Origin: Streptacidiphilus pinicola
GTDB lineage: Bacteria; Actinomycetota; Actinomycetes; Streptomycetales; Streptomycetaceae
Direction: 5' to 3'
Assembly: GCF_003258295.1 (NCBI RefSeq)
Contig: NZ_QKYN01000166.1
Coordinates: forward strand, 1 to 40,829
Length of the DNA stretch: 40,829 nucleotides
Shown piece by piece: positions 14,510 through 25,174 of this stretch; the first letter of the stretch is position 1; each line of letters starts with the position of its first letter. The notes beneath the pieces are model-generated. The model saw nothing but the letters and a program-made list of their open reading frames with translations. It searched no databases and was not told the origin of the DNA. The position numbers and the translations under genes were made by a program.

Positions 14510-15798
14510 TGTTCATCCTCCGCTCGCAACCGCCGCGGCAGCAGGGCCGCTTCGAGGACGGGGACGTCGAACGGGTCGTAGTGGATGTTCCGCCGTGCCA
14601 CGCCTTGACGCACCAGTACCCGGGCCGAGGCGGTGACCATGTCCACCGGGCCCGACAGGTAGACCTCGTGGTCGTAGAAGGGGCCGAACTCGCGGAGCGC
14701 TTCCGGCAGGGAGCCCCGCCATCCCGGTACCGTCTCGTCCGAGAGCACCCCGCGCACTTTGAGCCAGTGGTTGCGCTGGGCCATCCGCAGCATGTCGTCC
14801 AGACCGTAGAGCTCCCCGGCCGTCCTGGCGCCGACGAACACCTCGACGAAACGCCGGCCGCCGTCCCGGGCGGTCTGCTCCACCAGGGCCTGGACGGGCG
14901 CCAGGCCGGTGCCTCCCGCCACGCAGAGCAGGTCGCCGTCCTTGCCGGGGGAGAGGACCATGTCGCCCTGGGCCGCACCGAGTGTCAGCTGGTCGCCGGG
15001 GCGTGCGTGGTGCACCAGGGCAGGACTGACCCGGCCGCCTTGGAGGGCGCGTACGTGGAAGGTCAGGCTGCCGTCCTCCCGCGGCGCGTTGGCCAGCGAG
15101 TAGTAGCGCCAGGCGCGCGGCTGCCAGGGGGTCTCCACGCTCGCGTACTGGCCCGCCTGGAACGGATAGTGGCTGTGCGGACGCAGGGTGAGCTCGGCGA
15201 TGCCCGGTCCGCGCAGGCGGTGGTCGACGATGTCGGCCTTCCAGGTGGCCGGCCCCACCGCCGCGTCCTCCTCGGCTGCCTGGACCATCACCTGGGACAC
15301 GATTCCGTAGGCGCGCGACCACACGTCCGCGAGCCGGGCCGACCAGGCGTCCCCTGCGAACCGCGCGAGCGAGTCGAGCAACGCCGCGCCGACGGCCGGG
15401 TAGTGGCCGTTCAGGGTGCCGAACTTGCGGTGGTCGCGGCCCAGACGGCTGCAGAAGCGGACCAGGTTCTCCGGGTCGTCCACGAGATCGACGATCCGCA
15501 GCAGGCCCCGAAGCAGCCGGTCCCGCTGCACGTCCATGTCCGCCGGGAAGAGCGCGCGCACCTCGGGATGCCGCTGGAAGAGGATCGCGTAGAAGTAGAC
15601 CGTCAGGTCCTGCGCGAGCGGCCCGACGAGCTCCACGCTCGCCCGCAGCAGCGCGATCTCCTCGTCGTCGATTGGGGCCGGAGCCGGAGTCGGCGCAGCG
15701 TGTGGCCCTGGCGCGGCGGACGGTCCGGGCGGCGGTGCGGGATCCGTGGCGACGCCGCTCGCAGGGGTCTCGTCGGGCCGGCGTCGTCCGAACCTCAT
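14506..15798 (-). CDS. hmp: Flavohemoglobin (globin plus FAD/NAD reductase)
   Basis: 430 residues from ATG 15798. Residues ~1-42 are a Pro/Ala-rich extension. The globin domain spans ~43-180: DLTVYFYAILFQRHPEVRALF with the distal-side Tyr, and RLGRDHRKFGTLNGHY with proximal His123. The reductase spans ~184-425: flavin motif RYYSLAN (231-237) and NAD-binding CVAGGTGLAPV (292-302). Flavohemoglobins convert NO and O2 to nitrate; the reductase half could also supply electrons. The neighbour is an NO synthase translated by overlap from the same message, so the pair may limit self-poisoning, make nitrate, or feed NOS with electrons. The frame extends to 15933, but that part has no domain. Confidence 0.92.
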   Translation of the reverse strand: MRFGRRRPDETPASGVATDPAPPPGPSAAPGPHAAPTPAPAPIDDEEIALLRASVELVGPLAQDLTVYFYAILFQRHPEVRALFPADMDVQRDRLLRGLLRIVDLVDDPENLVRFCSRLGRDHRKFGTLNGHYPAVGAALLDSLARFAGDAWSARLADVWSRAYGIVSQVMVQAAEEDAAVGPATWKADIVDHRLRGPGIAELTLRPHSHYPFQAGQYASVETPWQPRAWRYYSLANAPREDGSLTFHVRALQGGRVSPALVHHARPGDQLTLGAAQGDMVLSPGKDGDLLCVAGGTGLAPVQALVEQTARDGGRRFVEVFVGARTAGELYGLDDMLRMAQRNHWLKVRGVLSDETVPGWRGSLPEALREFGPFYDHEVYLSGPVDMVTASARVLVRQGVARRNIHYDPFDVPVLEAALLPRRLRAEDEQ

Positions 15799-15925
15799 GG
15801 GCCGCCCCGATTGTCGGCCGGCAGGGGGAGGTTCACGCGACGTCCGATCGTTCGGGGCGGATGGCAGGCCGGGCGGGCCAGGCGTGAACGGTAGCCAGGG
15901 GCGGGCGGTCGAACAAGCGAACCGG

Positions 15926-15936
15926 AAGATCATCTT
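15926..15936. promoter_or_regulatory. Palindrome AAGAT-C-ATCTT upstream of the flavohemoglobin gene
   Basis: A perfect 5-1-5 palindrome lies 128 bp upstream of the flavohemoglobin start. On the minus strand it reads AAGATGATCTT, whose first half resembles the AAGATG half-site of NsrR-type NO-responsive repressors. The match is short and the assignment is speculative. Confidence 0.3.
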
Positions 15937-16011
15937 TTGCTTGGCGGCCTCATTCGGCCCGCGGGACGGCGCTGCTCAAGCCTGAAGGGGTCGCTCATCC
16001 CTGGTGTGTTC

Positions 16012-16078
16012 GTCTACGGATGACATCTACTGAGGAGTAGTCCACTTAGAAGGTTCTTACCCTTACTGACGCGTAGAC
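16012..16078. repeat. Nested inverted repeats in an AT-richer gap
   Basis: The gap 15799-16147 holds no gene. In it, GTCTACG (16012-16018) pairs with CGTAGAC (16072-16078). Inside, CTACT-GAGG-AGTAG (16027-16040) and AGAA-GG-TTCT (16048-16057) are perfect short inverted repeats. The segment is clearly less GC-rich than its surroundings. It lies ~230-280 bp upstream of the flavohemoglobin start and could be a multi-site operator or a structured 5' leader. Confidence 0.5.
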
Positions 16079-16147
16079 AGGACGAAAAAGAGATGCTGAG
16101 GGTGAGAGCCGAGGCGAACGCGGCGGCGGTGAGGGTGTGCCGACCCG

Positions 16148-16175
16148 GGCGCGGGCGAGGAAGCCCGCCCGCGCC
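16148..16175 (-). terminator. 10-bp stem hairpin after the lyase gene
   Basis: GGCGCGGGCG (16148-16157) pairs with CGCCCGCGCC (16166-16175) around 8 nt, starting 12 nt past the lyase stop on the minus strand. Confidence 0.65.
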
Positions 16176-16186
16176 TTGACGATCCG

Positions 16187-19100
16187 TCAGCCGCTGATCA
16201 CCTCCAGCACGGGGCCCTTGCCACCGCCCTGTTCGCGGGAGAAGAAGACGGCCGCGAGTCCGGCGCTCTGCTGCCAGACGCCGATCGCGGCGGTGCCGTC
16301 GGTGGACGCCTTGACGAGGGCGGTGACGTCGAGTCCGACCCAGTCGTAGGTGTTGCTGATCTGGCCGGTCCCGTAGGCGGTGGTGGTGCTGGGGGTGTTG
16401 TTCCAGGTGACGCCGGTCTCGGTCCAGGTGTCACTGCCGAGCCCGTACGCGGTGACGCCGGTCTGGTTGCCGCCGGAGTCCTCCACGTTGCCGTTCAGCC
16501 ACAGGATGGCGCGGCTGACGGCGCTCGGAGTGACGCCGGAGAGACTGAACTTGAGCAGGGCGATGCGGTTGTAGCCGGTGCCTGCGGAGTTGACGTTCTT
16601 CACCTGGAAGGTGGTGGCGGTGCCGTAGTTGGTGGCGGCGTAGGAACCGTCGCGGACGTAGGTGTCAGCTGTCGGGGTGAGCAAGGTGGAGGAGGCAGGG
16701 GTGAGTGCGGTGCCGCTGGTGGCGAGGGTGACGCTGTGCGTGGCGCCGCGGGAATCGCCCGTCTCCACCAGGAGGGTGATCTGACCGCCGCTGCTGGACA
16801 GGACGGTGACAGTGGCGTCGGAGGAGGCGATCGCGGTGTAGCCGGACGCGGCGACGGTGACCTGGACCGTCGCCGAGGTCCAGGTCGGGTCGGAGACCGC
16901 GATGGTGAGCTGTCCGCCGCTGGTCCGGGTACTGACGGAGGCGGGCGCGCTGACGGTGACGCCTGCCGCGGTGCCGGCGGCGAAGAAGTTCGCCATCGTC
17001 ACGCCGAGGGCGCTGTCGGTGACGGCTTGGACGGTCGTGGTGTTGCTGACGACGGAGACCGAGGGCGCCGATGCGTACGAGGCGGTCTGCGCCTCGGTGT
17101 AGTTGGGCAGCAGCACGTAGGAGTAGGTGGCGCCGGACGGGTTGGCGCCGTGGTCGAAGGCGATCGACAGGTAGGGGCGGGTGTCGTTCGCGAGTGTGGC
17201 GGGGGCGCCGGAGTTGACGCTCCTCCAGTTGCCGGTGTCGCTGGTCTCGCTGAACACCACGTTGTTGGCGCCGGCCGGCCACAGGAAGTAGTAGCCGCCC
17301 ACGCCTGAGATGCTGGCCCAGTGGACGCCGTTGAGGGTGCTGGTCCAGCCGGGGCCGGTGGACTGGGCGGTGCCGTTGACTGAGAGAGTGTTGTTGCCGG
17401 TGGTGTGGAGGTTGCGGTTCTCCACGGTGGTCAGGACGTGGTTGCCGCTGGTGGAGCTGATCCCGGCGCCGAGGCAGACCACCGCGTCGTCCAGGCAGAA
17501 CCAGGACTTCACGGCCGTGAGGTTGGTCGAGTAGGCCTGCAGTTGCATCCCCACCGCGCCGTAGCCGCCGTTGAGGGTCGAGCCGCCCACCCAGGTGGTG
17601 GACGGTTTGGTCGCCTGCCCTGCGGAGTTGGCGAGCGTTCCCTGGTCGGCGGTGGTGCCGGGGAGCTGGTAGGGGTTGACGGTGTCCCAGTAGGCGTCGT
17701 TGAACTGGGCCACGTCGTTGTCGAGGTAGAGGTAGCCCATGCCGTCGCCGGTGTACCAGCCGTGCAGGTTCTCGCCGTTGATGACCTCGTAGCGCTGGAT
17801 CCCGTCCGAGCACATCGCGATCGAGTAGGCCCACCCCGGCCGCCGGTGCACCGCCCGCGCCATGTTGGGGAACTGGTGGTGCGCGGTCGGTTCGGCCGCG
17901 GCGGTGACCGAGGAGTCGTTGAGCACGGACTCCGCGAGGGCGATCCCGGCCACCCCGGCCGTGGAGACGGTCACGGACTGGCCCGTGGTGGTGTTCACGA
18001 TGGCGGGCGTTGTGCTGGCGATCGTGCGCACCGTGTTGCGCTGGAGCCAGCCCTTCGCCGTCGCCTTCCACTCCGCGGCCTGCGACTGGTCGGTGCTGGC
18101 CTGGGCGTAGCGCAGCAGGGTCAGGGCGGCGCTGAAGCCGTCGGAGGCGTCGGGCTGGTTGTAGCGGGAGATGGCGCGGCCGCGCACCGAGTCGAGCATC
18201 AGGCCGTTGTAGACCATCGGTGCGTACCCGTCGGCCACGCCGGTGAAGACGTCTGCGAGGTTCGGGTCGGTGATCGCCCACTGCGAGCCCTGCAACAGCA
18301 GCACCAGGGCCACGATGTCGCCGAAGTAGATCGCTCCGTAGGTGCCGGTGTAGGCGACGCCGGAGTGCTGGGTGAAGGAGCCGTCCGCGTACAGGCCGTC
18401 GCCGCACATCACCAGGGGCAGCGCTGGGGAGAGGGCGCTCACGCCGGCGCTGATCGCGGTCGCGTCGGAGCCGAGTGCGCCGCGCACGATCACCGCGCGG
18501 CACTCGTCCAGCCGGTTCGCGCCCGTGGAGGTGGTGGAGCTGCTGGGGACGATGAGCTGCTTGGTGGGGTCGGGGACGAAGGCGTCGATCGAGGCGCAGT
18601 AGTTCGCGATCTGGGTCGACGAGAGTTGCGCGTACATCAGGACGGCGGTGTCCTCCAGCAGTTGGCTGCTGCCGATCTGCCAGTCCCACCAGTTGCTGTA
18701 GGGCGTGGCGGAGGGGCGGTAGGGGCCGCTGGAGCCGGTCATGAAGTCCAGCCCGGCCAGGACGGTGGAGGCCACCGAGGAGCTGCCGGTGTAGTCGGTG
18801 CCGGGCGTGACGTAGGCGGTGGCCAGGGTCTTCAGACGGGCGAAGCTGCTGCTCATGTTGGCCGAGACGGAACCGAGCGGCAGGTCCGACCAGAGGGAGG
18901 TGATCCCCGAGCCGGTCTGGATGCTCGACAGGAAGGCCGCGGCCTCCGCGTTCAGTCCGGAGATCGCGGCCGTGTAAGCGGAGCCGCTGGTGTTGACGGC
19001 TCCGCCGGTCAGGTAGGCGGACCAGGCGGTGCGCAGCGCCGCGTAGGGATCGGTTGCCGCCTGAGCGCCGGGCGCCGCGTCGAGTGGCAGGAGCAGCGCG

Positions 19101-19192
19101 CCGAGGCCGGCGCCGCCGAGCTGAAGGAGTCGTCTGCGCGACAGCTGCGGAAGGTGCGGCAGCGGATTGAGCGGGGGCGGAGGGATGGACAC
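16187..19192 (-). CDS. Secreted PL8-family polysaccharide lyase with C-terminal carbohydrate-binding (DNRLRE/CBM96-type) module
   Basis: 1001 residues from GTG 19192 (GAAGGGA upstream). The N-terminus has a twin-arginine signal (LSRRRLLQLGGAGLGALLL) with cleavage near AQA-A at ~45. An alpha-toroid lyase domain follows: NWWDWQIG (167-174), TGANRLDECR with the catalytic Asn, DGSFTQHSGVAYTGTYG with catalytic His276 and Tyr281/285, and RGRAISRY. The beta-sandwich part has ARAVHRRPGWAYSIAMCSD and NGENLHGWYTGDGMGYLY. The last ~160 residues (from TPTADTYVRDGSYAATNYG to FFSREQGG) match DNRLRE/CBM96 modules. PL8 enzymes split hyaluronan, chondroitin or xanthan-type chains next to a uronic acid by beta-elimination. 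The substrate here is unknown, but beta-galactosidase and fucosidase neighbours suggest a galactose- and fucose-bearing acidic glycan. Confidence 0.93.
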   Translation of the reverse strand: MSIPPPPLNPLPHLPQLSRRRLLQLGGAGLGALLLPLDAAPGAQAATDPYAALRTAWSAYLTGGAVNTSGSAYTAAISGLNAEAAAFLSSIQTGSGITSLWSDLPLGSVSANMSSSFARLKTLATAYVTPGTDYTGSSSVASTVLAGLDFMTGSSGPYRPSATPYSNWWDWQIGSSQLLEDTAVLMYAQLSSTQIANYCASIDAFVPDPTKQLIVPSSSTTSTGANRLDECRAVIVRGALGSDATAISAGVSALSPALPLVMCGDGLYADGSFTQHSGVAYTGTYGAIYFGDIVALVLLLQGSQWAITDPNLADVFTGVADGYAPMVYNGLMLDSVRGRAISRYNQPDASDGFSAALTLLRYAQASTDQSQAAEWKATAKGWLQRNTVRTIASTTPAIVNTTTGQSVTVSTAGVAGIALAESVLNDSSVTAAAEPTAHHQFPNMARAVHRRPGWAYSIAMCSDGIQRYEVINGENLHGWYTGDGMGYLYLDNDVAQFNDAYWDTVNPYQLPGTTADQGTLANSAGQATKPSTTWVGGSTLNGGYGAVGMQLQAYSTNLTAVKSWFCLDDAVVCLGAGISSTSGNHVLTTVENRNLHTTGNNTLSVNGTAQSTGPGWTSTLNGVHWASISGVGGYYFLWPAGANNVVFSETSDTGNWRSVNSGAPATLANDTRPYLSIAFDHGANPSGATYSYVLLPNYTEAQTASYASAPSVSVVSNTTTVQAVTDSALGVTMANFFAAGTAAGVTVSAPASVSTRTSGGQLTIAVSDPTWTSATVQVTVAASGYTAIASSDATVTVLSSSGGQITLLVETGDSRGATHSVTLATSGTALTPASSTLLTPTADTYVRDGSYAATNYGTATTFQVKNVNSAGTGYNRIALLKFSLSGVTPSAVSRAILWLNGNVEDSGGNQTGVTAYGLGSDTWTETGVTWNNTPSTTTAYGTGQISNTYDWVGLDVTALVKASTDGTAAIGVWQQSAGLAAVFFSREQGGGKGPVLEVISG

Positions 19193-19387
19193 GTGGGGGA
19201 TCCCTTCGATGGACGTCCTTGTCCTTGCCAGGGCGGCCGGCCGTCGGCTCACACGACGGCCGGCCGGGCCGGGCCCGGGGCGCCCGGCCGTCGCGTTGGG
19301 AGGGGACGGACAGCGGCGGCGGGATCGGACACGGCGGCTCCTGGGCACGAGTCCTGCGCGGGTGCGCAGAAGCGGATGCCGGGCGCG

Positions 19388-19417
19388 ATCCTCGCCAAGG
19401 GATCGTTGGGCTGTCAA
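19388..19417 (-). promoter_or_regulatory. Promoter of the lyase gene
   Basis: On the minus strand TTGACA (19417-19412) and GAGGAT (19393-19388) are 18 bp apart. The same -10 hexamer and spacing occur before the fucosidase gene. The leader would be about 190 nt. Confidence 0.6.
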
Positions 19418-19442
19418 TAAGCAAGACGAAAAATCGACGATA

Positions 19443-19464
19443 GTTCGTTCAAACGGTCGATCGC
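19443..19464 (-). promoter_or_regulatory. Glycan-locus operator, site 1 (lyase)
   Basis: Minus strand reads GCGATCGACCGTTTGAACGA and two more bases, matching the shared core CGATyGAnyGrTyGAAtGA with one difference at a variable position. It lies 26 bp upstream of the lyase -35 box, just past the beta-galactosidase stop. Confidence 0.65.
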
Positions 19465-19475
19465 TCTTCGTTAGA

Positions 19476-22499
<3,024 letters not shown>

Positions 22500-22541
22500 G
22501 AGCGAATGATCGTACGATCGCCAAAAGGAACGAACGATCAT
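22500..22541. promoter_or_regulatory. Glycan-locus operator region, site 2 (beta-galactosidase / regulator 1)
   Basis: Two related elements lie side by side. One is a 12-bp perfect palindrome GATCGTACGATC (22508-22519) within GCGATCGTACGATCATTCGC on the minus strand. The other is GGAACGAACGATC (22528-22540), which matches TGAACGAACTATC beside the lyase site. They abut the beta-galactosidase -35 box. This site fits the shared core less well than the others but has the same half-site words. Confidence 0.55.
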
Positions 22542-22545
22542 TGAT

Positions 22546-22563
22546 GCATGCGACGTCGCATGC
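22546..22563. promoter_or_regulatory. 18-bp perfect palindrome before regulator 1
   Basis: GCATGCGACGTCGCATGC is its own reverse complement. It ends 8 nt before the AAGGAGGAT SD of regulator 1, so it could be an autoregulatory operator or a hairpin that controls translation. Confidence 0.6.
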
Positions 22564-22583
22564 GACCCGCAAGGAGGATCCGC

Positions 22584-23636
22584 ATGCCCGCCAAGGCCGA
22601 CGGTCGGCGCCGGCTGCTTCTCGACCTGTTGCGCGACGGCCCGCTCCCTGTCCGGCAACTGGCCACCGCCCTCGGGGTCTCCGCGGTCACGGTTCGCCGC
22701 GACGTCGAAGCGCTCAGCAGCACCGGGCGGCTGTCGCGCGCACAAGGGCGGGTCGCCCGCACCGACCCGGGCGACGACGAGGGACCCGTGATCGGCATGC
22801 TGGTCCCGGCCATCGACCGCCACCACGGCGAGCTGATCCGAGGGGCCCGGGAGGCCGTCGCGCGGGCGGGGGCCCGGCTGGTGCTCGGCGTCTGCGGCGA
22901 CGCGCCCGGAGCGGCCCAATCACAGCTGGGCCTGCTGGTCGACGCGGGTGCCACCGGAGTGCTGCTCGCCCCGAGATGGCCGGCGCAGGGCGTCCAGCCG
23001 GCCGACGAGACGCCGGTCCTCGGCCCGGGGATGCCCGCAGTGCTGGTGGAACGCCGAGGTGAGCCGGGCACGGCCCTGGCCGGACTCGACTCCGTGCGCA
23101 CCGATCACGCCCACGGCATCGGCCTGGCCCTGCGCCACCTCGCGGCCCGGGGCCGGCGCCGGATCGGTCTGCTCACCGACCCGGGATCGCCCGTCTCCGC
23201 CACGCTGCTGGCCGGTCACCGAGAGCTGGTCGGGGCGCTCGGGCTCGCGGGACCTCGGTGCGCCTCCGTGGAGGAACTGGCCACGGCGGCCGCCGCCGGC
23301 CAGTTGGACGCCGCCGTGGTGCACCCCGACGAGGACGCCCTGCGTCTGCTCCAGGCGGCGCAGGCGCTCGGGCTGGACGTGCCGCGCGACCTGGCCCTGG
23401 TCGCGTACGGGGACGACGTGGCCGCCCTCGCGGACGTGCCGCTCACCGCCGTCTCCCTGCCCAGGGCCTCCGTCGGCGAGGCTGCCGCCACACTCCTGCT
23501 GCGGCGCCTCGGCGCGGGTGACGGTGCATCGGAGGCGCTGGACGGGCCGTATCGGCACCTCGACCTGCTGCCCCGGTTGTACGTACGCGTATCCTGCGGC
23601 GACCACCTGGACGGAGCCGCGGCGCGGCCCGCGTGA
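22584..23636 (+). CDS. Sugar-responsive regulator 1: DeoR-type HTH fused to LacI-type sensor domain
   Basis: 350 residues from ATG 22584, with a near-perfect SD (AAGGAGGAT, 6 nt spacing). Residues ~8-60 are a DeoR-type winged helix (LLDLLRDGPLPVRQLATALG, then VSAVTVRRDVEALSSTGRL). From ~70 onward it is a periplasmic-binding-protein-like domain of LacI regulators: GPVIGMLVPAIDRHHGELIRGAREAVARAG, VDAGATGVLLAP, DSVRTDHAHGIGLALRHLAARGRRRIGLL, DAAVVHPDEDALRLLQAAQALGLDVPRDLALVAYGDD. Such hybrids usually repress sugar genes until a sugar binds. It is divergent from the beta-galactosidase gene and upstream of the transporter, and shared operator-like sites suggest it controls the whole locus together with its paralogue at 28362. 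Confidence 0.9.
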   Translation: MPAKADGRRRLLLDLLRDGPLPVRQLATALGVSAVTVRRDVEALSSTGRLSRAQGRVARTDPGDDEGPVIGMLVPAIDRHHGELIRGAREAVARAGARLVLGVCGDAPGAAQSQLGLLVDAGATGVLLAPRWPAQGVQPADETPVLGPGMPAVLVERRGEPGTALAGLDSVRTDHAHGIGLALRHLAARGRRRIGLLTDPGSPVSATLLAGHRELVGALGLAGPRCASVEELATAAAAGQLDAAVVHPDEDALRLLQAAQALGLDVPRDLALVAYGDDVAALADVPLTAVSLPRASVGEAAATLLLRRLGAGDGASEALDGPYRHLDLLPRLYVRVSCGDHLDGAAARPA

Positions 23637-23653
23637 ACGGAGAGGGTCGGATA

Positions 23654-23675
23654 GCGATCGAGTGATCGAATGAAA
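23654..23675 (+). promoter_or_regulatory. Glycan-locus operator, site 3 (ABC transporter)
   Basis: GCGATCGAGTGATCGAATGA followed by AA. It fits the shared core exactly and ends 19 bp before the transporter -35 box. Confidence 0.65.
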
Positions 23676-23694
23676 CTTTTTCGATGATTCAGTC

Positions 23695-23723
23695 TTGACG
23701 GCGAGCGATCCGCCGCCAAGGAT
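23695..23723 (+). promoter_or_regulatory. Promoter of the ABC transporter operon
   Basis: TTGACG (23695-23700), 17 bp, AAGGAT (23718-23723). The leader would be about 80 nt before ATG 23811. Confidence 0.6.
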
Positions 23724-23810
23724 GACGCTCCATCGCCTCGTGCGAGATACGCGTCACCCTCCACCCCCCCATCGCCCACGTTCGGCTCGCCTTCCGACAG
23801 GAGCACCGCA

Positions 23811-25163
23811 ATGACGCACAGCTCGGCCACGACCCCCGCCCCGGGCAGCCCCCGCGGCCGCCGGACGCGCCTGCTGGCCCTCGCCGCCTGCGCCACGCTC
23901 TCGCTGGTCACGCTCACCGCCTGCGGGAGCAGCGCGAGCAGCGGCTCCGCCACGCAGAGCTCGTCCCAGCCCGCCGAGATCACCTTCTGGACCTGGACCA
24001 AGAACGCCGACAAGGTCGTCGCCGAGTTCAACCGCACCCACAAGGACGTGCACGTCACGCTCTCGCAGACGGTCGGCGGCACGACCGGCTACGCCAAGGA
24101 CTTCGCCGCGATCAAGGCGGGCAACGGACCCGACCTGTTCAACGTCGAGTACTCCGAGCTGCCCAACTTCGTGGCTCAGGGCGACGTCCAGGACATCAGC
24201 TCCCTGATCGGCAGCCCCGCCTCCTCGGCGCTCGGCACCGCCATGCCGCTCACCTCTCTCGGCGGCAAGACCTGGGCGGTGCCCTTCGACATCGAGCCGA
24301 CGGTCTTCTACTACCGCAAGGACCTGTTCCAGAAATACGGCCTGACCGTCCCGACCACCTGGGACCAGTTCAAGACTGACGCCGCCGCCCTGCAGAAGGC
24401 CGCGCCCGGCACCCACCTGGTCAACTTCCCGACCGACGACGCCTCCGTCTTCGCCGCCATGGCCTGGCAGGCCGGCGCACAGTGGTTCTCCACCGGCGGC
24501 GACACCTGGAAGGTGAACTTCCAGGACCCCGCCACCCAGAAGACGGCCGCCTACTGGCAGGGCCTGATCGACGCGGGCCAGGTCAGCACCTACCTGTCCA
24601 GCAGCCCCGCGCTCACCGCCGACCTCAACAGCAGCAAGGACATCGGCATGATCAGCGGCCCGTTCGAGGGGGCCTACCTCAAGACCATGGCCACCTCCTC
24701 GGCCGGCAAGTGGGCGGTCGCGCCCCTGCCCACCTTCGACGGCACCCCGGCTGCCGGTGCCGTGGGCGGCTCCAGCTACGCCGTCAGCAAGGACAGCAAG
24801 CACGCCGCCGCCGCCGTCGAGTTCGCCACCTGGATGTCCACCAACGCCGACGCCGTCGCCACCCGCGTCGCCGGCGGCGCCTCCAGCGCCCTGCCCGCCG
24901 ACCCCGCCATGGACACCGTCGCGCAGAAGTCCTTCGACGCCTCCTTCTACGGCGGCCAGGACATCTACTCCCTCAACAAGCAGGCGGCCGCCACCATCAA
25001 GAGCGGCTGGACCTGGGGCCCGCTGATGGTCTCCACCTGGGCCGACTTCGCCGACCCGTGGGCCAAGCTCGGCAAGGGCGGCACCATCGCCTCCGCCCTG
25101 CAGTCCGCGCAGACCCAGACCGTCTCGCAGATCAAGGCCGCCGGCCTGAACGTCCAGGGCTGA
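23811..25163 (+). CDS. Sugar ABC transporter substrate-binding lipoprotein
   Basis: 450 residues, SD AGGAG at a good distance. The signal peptide ends in a lipobox (LVTLTAC, Cys38), so the mature protein is lipid-anchored outside the membrane. The mature part is a family 1 solute-binding protein: AEITFWTWTKNADKVVAEFNR, FAAIKAGNGPDLFNVEYSELPNFVAQG, WAVPFDIEPTVFYYRKDLFQKYGL, then GPFEGAYLKTMATSSAGKWAVAPLP. The many aromatic residues near FWTW and WTWGPLMVSTWADF suit stacking on sugar rings. It is the first gene of an operon with two permeases and a dehydrogenase. The ligand is probably an oligosaccharide made by the lyase and carrying galactose and/or fucose. Confidence 0.94.
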   Translation: MTHSSATTPAPGSPRGRRTRLLALAACATLSLVTLTACGSSASSGSATQSSSQPAEITFWTWTKNADKVVAEFNRTHKDVHVTLSQTVGGTTGYAKDFAAIKAGNGPDLFNVEYSELPNFVAQGDVQDISSLIGSPASSALGTAMPLTSLGGKTWAVPFDIEPTVFYYRKDLFQKYGLTVPTTWDQFKTDAAALQKAAPGTHLVNFPTDDASVFAAMAWQAGAQWFSTGGDTWKVNFQDPATQKTAAYWQGLIDAGQVSTYLSSSPALTADLNSSKDIGMISGPFEGAYLKTMATSSAGKWAVAPLPTFDGTPAAGAVGGSSYAVSKDSKHAAAAVEFATWMSTNADAVATRVAGGASSALPADPAMDTVAQKSFDASFYGGQDIYSLNKQAAATIKSGWTWGPLMVSTWADFADPWAKLGKGGTIASALQSAQTQTVSQIKAAGLNVQG

Positions 25164-25174
25164 GGTCGCGCTCC

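Noticed and set aside
16012..16078. The nested inverted repeats as a phage or element attachment site
   Set aside because: No integrase, tRNA end or duplicated copy is visible in the window, so an operator or RNA leader is the simpler reading.
17405..19420. A 671-codon open frame antisense to the PL8 lyase, and similar long frames opposite beta-galactosidase and the flavohemoglobin
   Set aside because: These are GC-bias shadows: very high Gly/Arg/Val content and no recognisable motif, while the opposite strand encodes a complete enzyme with all catalytic residues.
24482..25174. Long frame fusing upstream codons to permease 1
   Set aside because: It overlaps the binding-protein gene in another frame with Arg/His-rich shadow sequence. 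ATG 25175 has an SD and begins the true permease.
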